This document shows positions 35,577-49,039 of a DNA stretch of 64,000 nucleotides, one piece after another. A model generated the notes under the pieces. The model did not search any database. It saw nothing but the letters and a program-made list of their open reading frames with translations, and was not told the origin of the DNA. The stretch is taken from contig NC_081185.1 in assembly GCF_029867415.1 (NCBI RefSeq), forward strand, positions 109,858,913-109,922,912. The letters run 5' to 3'. The DNA comes from Vicia villosa (taxonomy: Eukaryota; Streptophyta; Magnoliopsida; Fabales; Fabaceae). Both the position numbers and the translations under genes were made by a program. How positions within the stretch are numbered: the first letter of the stretch is position 1; each line of letters begins with the position of its first letter.

Positions 35577-35757
35577 GTTTTCGGTTGTTCGTTATTCTTG
35601 TTACAATCTTGCTTTGGGTTTTTAACTTAGCTTTTTGCATCAGAGATGTCTAAAAATTTAATTAAATTTTTGAAAGATAAATCATCAAATTGAAACTAAA
35701 ATATAAGATAAAGGATCTTTTAAATTTTAAAAGTTAAAGACAAAACTGAAACTCAAG

Positions 35758-36107
35758 TAGGGATGACAACGAGTCGGGTCGGATGCGGGTTTCATATTAC
35801 CCAAATCCGAATTCGAAATTGGCACTCGAACCTGAACACATACTCAAATGTTATTCAGGTGGCAAAATAACACTTATGCCCACACCTGTTGGGTTCAGGT
35901 TTTTTCATCTAAACCCGAACCAGCAGTAAAATATATATATATATATGAGCGGGTGTGATTTCGGATGCGAGTTTCACATTACCCAAACCCGCACCCGAAA
36001 TATAGGGTGTCACCCGATCCCAAACTCAGTCAACTCGAGTTTTCACCCGTTGACTTGTGTTCGGGTGCGGATGGGTCCTGCGGGTTGGGGCCTACCTGTC
36101 ATCCCTA
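35758..36107. mobile_element. hAT-type MITE between PFC1 and GEN1 (350 bp)
   Basis: Starts TAGGGATGACAACGAGTCGG; the right end reverse-complements to TAGGGATGACAGGTAGGCC, making an inverted repeat. Flanks are AACTCAAG (35750-35757) and AACTCAAA (36108-36115), an 8-bp duplication with one change. The arms are rich in GGGT/ACCC phrases. No coding capacity. Confidence 0.85.
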
Positions 36108-36487
36108 AACTCAAAAAGATAAAATAAAATAGACAATGGTGAAAATGAAATTAGTATGCTAGGTAGATTCTAAGCCGTCTCATCAAATAAAAGGACACTA
36201 CTTTTTTTTTTCAAATAAATCAGATATACTTTTATTCATTTTAGAGGAGTTCTTTCTCACTTCGATTCTTTGCAGATATTCAACAAAACAAGAGGAAAAC
36301 TACATGAAAACATGGTTCAACGAGTGAGAGAAACAGAAACTTTTCTGATGACATTATTCAAACTAATTCTTAACTACACATACACACACTAAACTGCCCT
36401 TGGTCAAAAAAGGGTCTGTTGTCACTGTTTCAACATTTAGTTAACATGATTGTACAAGAGATCCAATGCTCAAAGCATATATACACA

Positions 36488-39400
36488 CTAGTCATCAAAC
36501 AAAAGCCGACGCCTCACAGATTTCGGAATATTAGGACTCGACGATTTTCTCTTCACTTTTGAGCCTCCACTGTCCGGGCTATCACTTTTTCTCGATGATG
36601 ACTCTTCTCCATGTTTTGAATTATGTTTACTTTTGGTCGTTGGGAAAAACTCTGTAATATTTAGCTGGACACCTTTCGAGTTTGGTGATGACGTTGACGA
36701 CTTTTCATTTTCTTGAGATTTTGAAGTTGGATTCTTTTTCCTTCTCGCATCCTTCAGTTCCTGCAAATTTAAATCACTTAGATCACAACGCAAAAGATCA
36801 TTCTAAAAGTACAAAAATTTCCAACCTAGAAACAACATAAGGAGATGATAATTGATAAACACCTGTTCATGCCAAAACCTTCTCACTTCTTCTGGATAAG
36901 CAGCTCCAACAAGGTCCATATTTTCATCTGTCAACAGAAAACGACACCCATCTTCTTCAACAATCTCGGGAGAATCACAGTCGTCAAGTGGATCCACTGT
37001 GTCATCATCAACGTCTATAACATCTTGCGTTCCAGATTGACTTGAAAGGGTTTTGGAGGCAATGTTACCCATTGCGCGTTTCCACTTGACAACATAAATC
37101 TGATATCCGTATCTCGTCTTCACACGTTTTACAGAATTAAACTCAAACTGTCCAAATAACAAACTATCTGTAGTAGTAGTTGTAGCCACTTCTCTCAAGA
37201 AGATAGTGGACATCATAGGAAACATTATCCGTCGAATGTATGACGGATCCCAGTTCTGATGGAAGTTCAAAAAATGTATCAGAAGCTCAATTTTCGGTCT
37301 TTCCCACGAGATCTTAGGGCCATCAATTGCTGCAAACAAAGTTGTGTAAATAATAATATAGAATGAGTGACAGGTACAATAATACACTCAAAACAACTCT
37401 TCTAGATCAATCATATAAGAGGAAAAAAAAGTGACTATGATATTCTTCCCAGGTTGACACGTACCAGAAAAGTAACCATTGTCATTGCATAAATACATAG
37501 CAATGATTTCATCCTTTGGAAAATTTGGCTCCTTTGCAATCTTCTCACAAATTTTTGTGTGCCAATTTTCAATCTTTTTCTGCTCCTTATTTTTCCTATT
37601 CTGTCAAACAAATATCACGTAGACGTGTTTTAATACTAGCAAAAATATAATACAGAATGAATAACAGCAAATCAGAAACAATGACTAAATTAATCTAGAG
37701 GCCATACCATACCACAAGAGTTACAATCACATTTAAAACCTTCGGGCTTTTTCAAGCAACCTTCATTGTCATTTGTGACACAAAATTCACATGAAGACTT
37801 CGTATGATCTCTTTTGTTGCCTGGATGACCACAGAATGAGCAGTGAGGTTGTTTTGAATTTGGGGAGTTCCCATCAATATCCATATTGTCGTCAGATTTA
37901 ATGTCGATAGGAACTTGAAAAGCATTCCCTTTGCCTATCTCATGTAATCTGCATTAAAGATCATCGTCAATTAGGACCGCTAAGACTGGAAAATTTATTG
38001 ACCAGTATTTCATAGTGTATCAGTAACTAAAACATACAATTCGGAATTTAGTTTGAAGGATTTACTAATACCTATTCAATACATCATCTTCACTAAAAGC
38101 TTGAACAAAACAAAGAGCACCATCAAGTCCAATCCCTTGAACGCCGTTCATATCATGATCATTTCCAACCAAAAGAGCGATAGCTATTAGGTGTCTCCTC
38201 TTCAATCCAAGCCCGGCCTCAATCTCTGACACATTGTAGCATTCAAACGGTTCCTGCATGTAAAAAGAAAAATCTGAACCATACTAAAATATGGCAAACA
38301 AACTAAAACCACAACTTTCCAAAGTACAGCAACGGGAAGTAGGAGAATGCAGGATGCTAATTAAAAAAGAAGTTTTACAAGAGGAACATCAGAGCCCATA
38401 TATATATTTTTTGGTTCAATCATCCCACCAGATTGTAAGATTGACTTATTATCGATCAAGCCATCATGCCCTTCTATTAACCTAACTTTATCATGATTCA
38501 TGTATTTTGAAAATGAATACTTAAATTATCAACCAAAATTTTCCGAGGTTTTACACTTTTTTTAGTTTTTTGGCAATAATCAACATGCGTTCTCAACTCT
38601 CAAGTACATCCTCTGAGTAGAAAAGGGGTGCATCATAGCATATAGATTCATGAATCATGCTACCATTTAGTGGACTATGCAATGATGGATGTAAGTGTTG
38701 TAATCGAACAGACAACTCAAAAGCTACCATAAAATTGCCAAGGGAAGAAATAAAATATAAGGAAGGTGGTTACTCACTTTGGAATTGGGAGAGAAAGATT
38801 TTATCACGCATTTGGCCCCAAAGAGGAATGCATCACTGTCAGATGTGATGCACGCATCTACATAACCTTCACTATTTAATTGGGCACAGAGTGCTTCAGC
38901 CTCTCCTTTAGCTTTTAGTACAGGAATCCCAAGTAGCTCGGCAAGTTCCTATCACCAATTAACTATAAGGAAAAGCCTGCCAAAAGAACATCTAACAAAA
39001 CAAAAGACAAAAACCAGAATCCACATCTAGAAAGCAAATAAGATTTCGGTATAAAAATAACATGTTGGTCAAAAAACTGAATGCATGCACTTCTTAGCAA
39101 CTGAGTGCAAAATTAGAGTCAGCACAATAGTTTCCGTAGATAACAATCAAGGTGAAAGAATTATCGCACCACACACTCTTGAACACATATTGAAAATGAA
39201 CGGTTCCTCTCAGCTGAAACACCTTCAGAAACTGGCAAGCTAGTCGATTCAATTCCAGAAGAATGGAAAAATCTAGCACTCCTGGCCTTTGATTTCAATG
39301 GCGATGGAGTCCCATCAACAACGAACACAGGAAATGCTCCAAACTACAAAAAAAAAATTATATTATCATCAAACATCACTTCCATCCTTCATTTGATTAT

Positions 39401-40551
39401 TTCATAGAAGGAAAAATGGAACAATAAGTTAGATTACCACCGTTAAATGTCATTCCACTCCATCCAAATACTACCAATAGTAAGCCTTAGAATTTGAGGT
39501 TGAGCCTAACTCAACCTTATAAAACCAGTCCATACCATATATTTGTCTAGTGTAGACCTCTTAACACACCCATTATGTTCATCACTATTGGGCTTGGTGC
39601 ATGGTCGGGGTGGCCCAACAGGTTCTATACCGTCTTAGAATTTGAGGTTGGGCCTGACTCAACCTCCGATGGTGGGGGTGGCTCAACAAATCTTATATCA
39701 TCTTAGAATTTGAGGTTAGGCCTAACTCAATCTTACAAACAGGTTTGTAAGAGATGAGGATTGCCCCTACTTAACTTATGTCCAGGCCCTATATTATCTG
39801 ATATGGGACTCCCAAACCTAAGTACTTCAATTTGAATTCATTTAACCTCAATCGGTGTTGTACCATACTCAAACATATATTATCGAATGTGGAACTAGTA
39901 AACCTAAGTACTTCAATTTGAATTCATTTAGCCTCAATTAGTGTTGAACCATACTCAAACATAACTTAAAAGATAATAACATATTTACAACCATAATTTG
40001 ATTAAACTAACCCAAAACTAAACTATCTCTTCATTTCTATATTATATAATCAAAAGGGTTTAAACAAATCAATGATTATCCCCAAATAAGATAAAACTAT
40101 CAATGGTTCAATTCATTAAGCCTCAATTGGAACTAAGCCATACTCAAACATTACCAAAAAGGTAATAACGCATTCGCAAACTATCTTATAATTAAACTAA
40201 CCCAAAACTAAACAATCACTCAATTTTTTCTTAAATAACCAAAAGAGTTCCAAAAAATCACTTATATCCACACAAACCCTAAAATTATCAACATTTCTAT
40301 CAAATTATCTACCATGCAATATAAAAAAACAAACAATCAAGGGAATAAGAGAGAACCTTTGAAAAGAGATTAATCGTACGGAAGAAAGTGAGTCTGAGGT
40401 GAGGCTTCTTGACAAGCGTTTTAACAGCATTGTTATGCTGAACAATCCAGAATGAAAGATCAACAGCAACTCGCTTGTTTCTCAAGAAATCAAAACCTTC
40501 ATTGCGCGCATAGGGCTTCAACAAATCCCAGAAATTACCACCAACACCCAT
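36488..40551 (-). CDS. GEN1: Holliday junction resolvase GEN1 (XPG/FEN family)
   Basis: Eight exons on the minus strand: 40357-40551, 39170-39343, 38778-38948, 38072-38253, 37708-37948, 37465-37600, 36863-37329 and 36488-36760. GT-AG introns, in-frame joins, 612 residues. The start is MGVGGNFWDLL, the invariant XPG N-terminus; an upstream in-frame ATG is not conserved. Acidic metal-binding residues include D31, D75, E139, E141, D160, D162 and D212. XPG-I and helix-hairpin regions are present. After the nuclease core come eight cysteines (277-319) in a CxxC...CxxC...CxCxxC pattern, a likely metal-binding insert. The C-terminus has QLNITEFF (554-561), matching the PCNA-interacting PIP box, and ends SVRRRLLFDD. 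GEN1 cuts four-way and flap DNA junctions in the nucleus during recombination repair. Confidence 0.93.
39480..39990. repeat. Legume interspersed repeat in GEN1 intron 1
   Basis: The phrase CTTAGAATTTGAGGTTGGGC with CTAACTCAACCT occurs three times (about 39486, 39635 and 39702), with TATCTGATATGGGACT downstream. After that an 88-bp unit (CTAAGTACTTCAATTTGAAT core) is repeated at about 39808 and 39903, with a weaker third copy near 40110. No coding. Confidence 0.65.
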
Positions 40552-41900
40552 TGATTGTGCTTTATGGTTAATCACACAAATGGGTAACCGAAAACATCAT
40601 CAAAATTCAGTCTTGTTTTGAAACAGACACTGAACGGGTTCGAATGTTAGGTTTCGTTTTTCTGGAAGAGTAGAAGACAGAGAGACTGTGAATTTTTTTG
40701 GGAGCAAAGATAACAAAATTTAGCCGTTGGGTGTTTTGTAACGTTACAATTGAGAGAAGATTGGGCTTTGGATAGACAGAAAGGTTGTGCTATTGGCACC
40801 CATTGTTTACTAATACACTCTATGTCATTTATTTATTTTGGTATGAATAAGTTATTTATAAGTTTAGAGTTGAATATAATTATAAAAAAATTGTATTATT
40901 TATCTATTTAAGAGAGGAGAAGACAAATTTTGATGCTTGCTTACACAAAAAGGTATTTTAGGAATATACTTATATAAAATGGATAGATTAAATGCATTTT
41001 TTTTCTTTTTTTTACATGTTAAAATGGCAAAAGAAAGTTATCATTCCTTTGTATCAAAAGTAAAAAAAATCATATATATTAATAAAAGTAAAATATAATA
41101 GTTTAGATTATAATTTTTTTCTTATAATAAATTTTTAAAAAGATGTAAACTAATTTTTATTGACTATTAGTTATAGAGAGACGAGAGAGAGAGGGCAAAT
41201 TAATTACAATTTATATTTTATTTTATTTTAAAAATGATAATTGGAACAAAAAAAAATTTTCCTTATAATATTGCAAAAATAAAAAGATTTTTTTCTTAAA
41301 TTGAGACGGAGGAAATACATTTAAAACATTTATATCAATAATGTGATTCTTCCACTTTAATTGATTAGAGCTTCATTTTTAATTGATTAGAGCTTCATTT
41401 TTCTGTTTGTAGGAGGTGAGAAGTCAAAGTTTGATCCACGCGTATAAAAAAATCATAATGTAGTGTATTATTTTGTCCCGATATATTCAAATAGCTAAAG
41501 AGAGTTACAATAATTGTTAGATTTACTAAATTGCGGACCCGTGCTTCGCACGGATATATTAAAAATAAAATTACATTTTTAAAAAAATTATAGTTGATAT
41601 TCAATTTTTTATTTATATATTAAATTATTTTTTGACCAATTTTAAAAAAAATAAAATTTTGAATTAAAAATATTAAAGAATATCCAAAAAATATATATAA
41701 AGTTAAATAAAATAATAACAACATTATAAGGTAAAAAAAGAAAAAGATTAACACTATAATGTTTTTTTGGAGTAGTTTACAAATTATAAGAAGTTATGAA
41801 AACAAAATTCATATATATATATATAGTTAATCAATACAGAGTCTTAGGGATCTCTAGCGAAATTCATTTTTTGTTCTCAGAAGTTGGAGATGCATCTCAG
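40552..41900. other. GEN1 upstream region and AT-rich intergenic DNA
   Basis: The first 200 bp probably hold the GEN1 5' UTR and promoter. A 25-bp unit containing TTAATTGATTAGAGCTTCAT is duplicated at 41357-41400. The remainder is AT-rich with no gene seen. Confidence 0.5.
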
Positions 41901-43001
<1,101 letters not shown>

Positions 43002-44857
43002 CATCTCAGAACGCACCTTATTTATAATTTTTGGTGTTTTCAGATATGCATATCAGAAATAGCACAATTTTTTGTGTTGGAATTTTTCGGATATGTATAT
43101 CGAAAATAACCCAATATTTATTAAAAAATTGAAATCAAGGTGAATCAATACAATTAATAGTATAATTAATTGTATTAATCAAAATATATAATTAAATATA
43201 TACAATTATAATCAAGATATAATAATAATAATATCAACTTATTAAATATTCAAATCAACACATTATTTTCATATAAAATTAAGTAATAAAAAAACTAATA
43301 TAAATTAAAATTATAATTTTAAAAGAAAGATATTTTTAACATGATAATTTCATTAATTATAATGCCTAATGTTGTAGTTGTTTAAAAAACAATTACTTTT
43401 ATAATTTAAAAAATTTGTGACAAATAAATTATGACAAAATTAAAATTTTATTTAATCTCTTTATTGCTTATTTATAATAATTTATATTTAATTTATTATT
43501 TATTAATAATAATTCACTTTAATTATATTATAACTATATTATAAATTTCAAATATACATATCAAAAAAACCTCTGACATTTTAAATTCAACGTTTAAATA
43601 AATTTTTTTTGAAGAAGGGTACGTTCAGATATGCATATCCGAAACATCTTAAAATATGAAAAGGGCGCCTTCAAATATCCATATTCAAATGATATTTTGA
43701 AGTTTTCAGAAGTATTTTTCACCCTATATAATTGTAATGAGAAATTCTCTTCACATTGCAGTCCATTTTTATTCAGGCCCACTTATCCTAGTTAGGCCCA
43801 CTTAGCTGTTACCCGCTTTTTCCTTTATTTTTCAGTGTCAGTTTTATTCTCTGCTTCTTGATTCTCTCCTGATGGTATGGTATGGTATCTGTAAAATGTA
43901 GATAGTGTGAAAAGTTCAGTCTCATTTTACTTCAATGTCTTTCAACTCTCTTTTCTTAACATACACCATAACAAATGATAGTTATTTAGGCAAAACATAT
44001 AATACTTGTATATTTATTTATAAAATAAAAAAAGTTACCTATAAGTAAAATATCACTTCCAATTAAGATTAATACTGTTAACCACAGATTAATTCAAATC
44101 GTTGATTTTTGATAAATGAAAAGTAGTTTGGTCATTCACCTACATTCCAATTAAAGTTTTAGTTTCCTTCAGGATTTGAAAGAGGAGAACAAGTCGTGGT
44201 CGTGACTCGTGACCAAAGGCACTTGCATGTGGTTTGGTAGAGTGGACTCAAAGTTAATGTGCTCGTGCTAAACTCAATTAGCCGCCATCTTTACATTACG
44301 TGTAGAATGTATTTTCTTTTAATCTTTGACTAAATATTTATATTATCCATAGCTAGGCTGCTTCAAAACTCACCCAATTTGTAATTTGTGAGTCTTACCT
44401 TACCAATCAACCTTCAATATTTTTTATTAAATAATAATTATAAAATTACAAGCTTTTAAGTTTAGTACTTATGAAATTATATTTGAAATGTATTCCCTCA
44501 ATTGTTGGATTTCATGTATCTAATAACATAAAGTTTTGGGTGAAGTTGTGGGAGTATTCCTGTCTCATGGTTCTGAAACATGTGCCTATTGGAGACAAAT
44601 ATTTATCAATAAAAAATTTAATTAAATTTAATGTTTTTTTAATATTTTTAATATAAAAAGTGAAAATACTTATAATAAACAACAAAAATGTTATTCATTT
44701 AATAATCTCTTAAAATTAGTATTTTTCTCAATCTCATCAACATAAAAAATAAAAATAATATATTAAATTAATTATAATTTTTGAGATTTTTTTCATGTCC
44801 CTAAAATTTGATCTTGAGAGTATTCCCCATGTTTGAAAGCTTGTAAAAGATTATGCC
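43002..44857. other. ATGCAT-palindrome repeat, then AT-rich DNA
   Basis: Palindromes such as CAGATATGCATATCCGAAA recur near 43035, 43090 and 43630. From about 43800 the sequence is unique-looking and AT-rich; no gene recognised. Confidence 0.5.
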
Positions 44858-46118
44858 CAAGGGCGGATCTACTTTATAAGAATTGGGGGCTCAAGCCTCC
44901 ACCGAAAAAGAAAAACTTGTTTAACCTTATATTTAACCATTTAACACAATTTTAAAATTCTTGTTTTTAAATCACTATTTAAAATATTTATTCACTCTAC
45001 CTTAACTCTCACTCTACCTTAACTCTGTCTTTATTTTCTCTTGATTGTTTTGGAATATTCTTCATCTCTAAGTTTAAACATAAATTTTAATCAATCAAAA
45101 AGCTTAAACATAAATGATTTTTTATTTGTTTATTTATTTTGTCATTTCTTTTCATCAAGTTCAACACACTAGTGCAAAAAGATTAATATAATTTTAAAAT
45201 TTACACCCAATATAATAAAAACGGGTGTAAATAAGAAACACAATGGCAATTTTATAAATAAAATATTCTTTTAAATATTATCAGGTGACAATATACACCC
45301 TATTTTTTAAAAATGGGTTTAAATTAAAAATATTATTATAATCAAATTTCAATTACTCCCTTTAAACTGAAAATCGGGTGTAAACTTATACAAATAAAAA
45401 AAATTTATTTAATTTAATAACTTAAAATATGTAATCTATATGATATATTAACAAATAATTTAAATATTATTAATAAATTAATAAGTAAATATTAATAGGT
45501 CTAAATTTATTAAGTGAATAAAAAATTTAAATATTATTAACAAATAAGTGAATATTAATGGATTTAAACTTATTATACTGGATAAAATAATTTAAATTCA
45601 TGCGTTGAACAAAACTCTAACCAAATTTTATAAAACTGAACGTTTAATCTAATTTCATAGCAATGAAGCTTTTCAAAACTCAATTTTCAACGAATTTCAG
45701 CAAATCCAAACCCAGTTTCAACAAAACTCTCGAAGAACAAAGTCGCATTAGAATTTTCAACAAATTTCTGAGTTCTTTTCAAAGAGAATCCAAACCCTTT
45801 TAACCAGCGCATTTCATCGAAACCCTTTTATCCATCGCAGTAACGACAACGAAGCTGAAGAAGTTAGAATTCACTATCGCTCATTTCACAACTCACCATC
45901 GCTGATTTCACAGTGACGACGTGCATTGGTAAAATAAAGGTAGGTTTTTTACTTTGAGCGACATGCATTGGTAGCTGAAGAATTAGGGTTTTATACTCTT
46001 GCACTGGCAGCTGTTTGAATGTCTTGTGTTGTGTATGATTATTTTAGTAAATTTAAGCATTAATAGTAATTCAGGAAGTGAAATTGTTCATGATTGTGTG
46101 AATTAATTTGTGTTGCAG

Positions 46119-46209
46119 CTTCAGAACAGTTAATAGATCAATTGAGGAATGAGTATGATAAGGTTCTTGAACACAACAATGACTTGGAAAATGAATTGAT
46201 TTCTGTTAG
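46119..46209 (+). pseudogene. Captured exon, coiled-coil coding, source unknown
   Basis: Bounded by GCAG and GGTATGT splice-like signals. Encodes SEQLIDQLRNEYDKVLEHNN and DLENELISV, a charged heptad-like helix. Source gene not recognised. It lies inside the CACTA element. Confidence 0.5.
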
Positions 46210-46801
46210 GTATGTATGTATGTAAATGAATTGATTCCTATTTTTTGTGCGTAGATTTTTGCTGAATATTGTTAATTTTTTTGCAGTGGTAGATGCATTG
46301 TGCGTATATTTTTGCTGAATATTGTTTAATTACTATGTGTTTCTTCATTAATCTTATTTGGAGAGGTACTCAGGTCAAATGAGTCAACAAAACTATGAAT
46401 TGCACCTAAAACCTCTTGCAAGAGATCAGTATCTTTTTCTAGGGAGGATCTCTCAGCAGGCTTTGATTCCTACAATTTCCCAGCTTCATTTGTATAATCC
46501 GATAACATGTCATTGGTATGTTGAAATCATATCTGTGTATTTAGGCTGAAGGTGATGTTCTTACTGTGGCACCTGATATGTCAATTGTGCTTCTTGAATT
46601 ATCTGTTGTGCCTGTGATTCCGAAGTTGATTTCTGATGTTGAGTTGTAGTGCCAATATCATCCATTTGTAACAATTTGTGTCTTTGTATATGTGTGACCT
46701 GATTGTTAATGTTGTTTCATCAATACTCCACAGTTTTACTGCAGCAACTAGCTTAGAAAGGGATTGAATGTGAATCCGAATAACTTTTTATTGCATTGCA
46801 G

Positions 46802-46939
46802 GCTGGATTTAGGTACAACCATGCTGAGCCAGATTACCTGATGCTGGTATATTCGATTCCTGATACCCCTGATAGCTTTCCTACAAATGCTTCGCACCGT
46901 GTCGGTGTTGGTGCTTTTATCGTCAATAACAAAAGAGAG
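46802..46939 (+). pseudogene. Captured Nudix hydrolase exon
   Basis: Bounded by TTGCAG and GGTAATC. Encodes GFRYNHAEPDYLMLVYSIP and ASHRVGVGAFIVNNKRE, the segment just before the Nudix box in plant Nudix hydrolases of the AtNUDT2/5/6/7/10 group. The Nudix box itself (GX5EX7REUXEEXGU) is not present, so the fragment has no hydrolase activity. Confidence 0.8.
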
Positions 46940-47117
46940 GTAATCTTTCATCTCATTCATTTCTCTCATGTTCAAATATTTCTGCCTGGAAAATGTATGA
47001 GGAAGAACAAGAGTTTGACTATAGACTTTTCTATGTCATGCAAAACATACATTACAAATTTGTCTTTGTCAACTTGGTACAAAATGATCTTCCAATTTGC
47101 AAATGAAATAACCACCG

Positions 47118-47224
47118 CATGCTTCTTCTGGTCCTCACATCGCTGATGTTAACCTTCTTTTACCTCCCAAAATGACTTTCCCTGTTGAATACAGACTTCA
47201 AGGAAGTGACGGTTGCTTCAAATG
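47118..47224 (+). pseudogene. Captured nucleoporin gp210 exon (N-terminal)
   Basis: Encodes ASSGPHIADVNLLLPPKMTF and PVEYRLQGSDGCFKW, the mature N-terminus of the plant nuclear-pore membrane glycoprotein gp210 (EMB3012). It ends at a GT donor within the Trp codon. The next gp210 exon follows 421 bp downstream in the correct order and phase. Confidence 0.85.
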
Positions 47225-47645
47225 GTTACTTTCTATTTCCATGTCTTGTTTTCTGCATTTCACTACTTTAGTAACTTACTTCATTCAGAATTTATAGATA
47301 GATAGATACACTGTTGTTTCAATTCTCATGTAATGAACTCTGAAACATGGGCAATAGTAATTTGAGAAAATTGAAGTGATTGGGTGTGTGTTTGGTGCTG
47401 TATCATTTCACGAGCAAGTGACTTGAGATTGTTTTTGGGTGGACCGTGGAGGTCACTTTTGATTTTTGAATTAAGAGAGTTGTACAATGTATTAATGCTA
47501 ATAAATAAAGAACGAGAGGTGAGGATATTTAGTTTCTATGTGGTGTTCATTGATTCGATTTGGCTGTGAATTGTTATTCCTTGTTATTGATATCATTTTG
47601 ATGATTGTGCGATTATTTTTTGTTTGTTTGGGGTATTATTCTTTG

Positions 47646-47911
47646 GTCATGGGATCATCATGATATTCTGTCTGTTTTGCCTGAGTATAATTCAAGCCAC
47701 AAGTGCTCAACTAGTGCAAGGCTGCGATCTATTGCCCCTTACAGTGGTCGGAAGGAGACTGCTGTTTATGCTACGGACGTGAAAACTGGAATTGTGATTC
47801 GCTGCAAGGTCTTCATTGACAATATATCCAGAATCCAGATATTTCATCATTCTATTAAGCTTGATTTAGATGGACTTGCTACATTGCACATCCGCGCCTT
47901 CGACAAAGAAG
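47646..47911 (+). pseudogene. Captured nucleoporin gp210 exon (second)
   Basis: Encodes SWDHHDILSVLPEYNSS, CSTSARLRSIAPYSGRKE and KLDLDGLATLHIRAFDKE, continuing the previous gp210 exon. It ends at a GT donor (47912). The two bases where the acceptor AG is expected (47644-47645) read TG, so the original splice site is broken. The rest of the roughly 1,900-residue protein is absent. Confidence 0.85.
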
Positions 47912-48173
47912 GTATTCTTCAAGTGCATATATTGGAAATTTTGTACTTCAGACCGTGGCTCTTAAGTTGCTGTAAACCTTTTTGACACGGTTGGTTTTAC
48001 TATTTTGTTGTATTGATTTTGCAAAATTCTATTGCAAATATGCTTCATTTGCCATATTTTCTCTTGAAATCTTTGACATGATGAGAGAAGCTGTCAGAAA
48101 ACTTGCATCTTTAGTAAACAAAAGATGACATCAGCTATTAGACATGATTGCTTTTAGCTGTTTAATTTCTTAG

Positions 48174-48256
48174 ATAGAATATGTTCACGAAGATGGCTTG
48201 GTTACCTTTGAAGATGGATTCTCTACTTATGCAGATGCCATAATTCACTGCACAGG
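48174..48256 (+). pseudogene. Captured flavin monooxygenase exon (FMO GS-OX-like)
   Basis: Bounded by TTAG and a GT donor. Encodes EYVHEDGLVTFEDGFSTYAD and AIIHCTG, closely like the exon of plant FMO GS-OX enzymes that ends in the conserved ADxIIxCTG segment. No FAD or NADPH binding motif is included. Confidence 0.75.
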
Positions 48257-48569
48257 GTACTAAGAGTTTCTGACATTTTGTATTGGGTTTGGCTGTGGAT
48301 ATTTGTTAATAATTTTGTGTTCTTTTTATGAATTTTATTGAACTTGGACTTTGTTTGAATTGATTTATATGAGTTTATCTACTTAGATAGCATCTTGTGA
48401 GATTGTTTGTGAGAGCTTATGAAAATAATTTATGGTGTGTGCATAGCTGTTTAAGCTACCAATGTTACAAGCCAAGTGATGAAAGAAAGCTTGGAAGTGA
48501 TCTTTGCGGCAAGATCATAGCAGACAATGAGTATATTGGTTTGAATGAGTGAAAGTTTTTCCTCAAAGA

Positions 48570-49039
48570 CATTGTCAACTCAGCTTACACGATGGTGGTC
48601 TTGTTCATGGTGATTTAACTTTACCCGAAGATAAAGCGGTTGATTTGTATGTCCTGGAAAGAGCCCTCGTTTCGATGCATTCTTCATGCGGCAACATTGT
48701 AAGACAACTTCTCATTTTTTCCATTGTCATAATTGTTAGTGGTAAAAGGCGGAGGAAGTATTAACAAGACTAGATGACTTGTTCTGATATAATATGGTTT
48801 CTTTCTGTACTGACATGTAATATCGAAATTTGTCTGGATAGATTGATCGGATTCTTGCTGCTTACCGCAAATCATCAAAGCAGTGGTCATCCACAATGAA
48901 CAAGCTGGCAGACGGTACTACCTTACATCTAATTGTTTTTAAAATTAAGACATTTTCTTCAAGAAATTGTACTAACCTCCATATATCTTCACAACTTGTA
49001 GTGCGACAAAGAGGACGAAAGAGGACCATGGTTGGTTGA
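48570..49039 (+). pseudogene. Captured BUD32/TP53RK kinase C-terminal exons, internally deleted
   Basis: Three exon pieces, 48570-48698, 48842-48914 and 49002-49039, join in frame at GT-AG sites. They read LHDGGLVHGDLT (catalytic loop HGD) joined directly to LPEDKAVDLYVLERALVSMH, then DRILAAYRKSSKQWSSTMNK, and RQRGRKRTMVG with the natural stop. BUD32 is the kinase subunit of the KEOPS tRNA-modification complex. The segment between the catalytic loop and LPEDKA, which would carry the DFG motif, is missing, and so is the N-lobe. It cannot be an active kinase. Confidence 0.88.

Noticed and set aside
40552..40575. Upstream in-frame ATG for GEN1
   Set aside because: The conserved XPG N-terminus starts at MGVGG (40551); the eight extra residues are not family-like.
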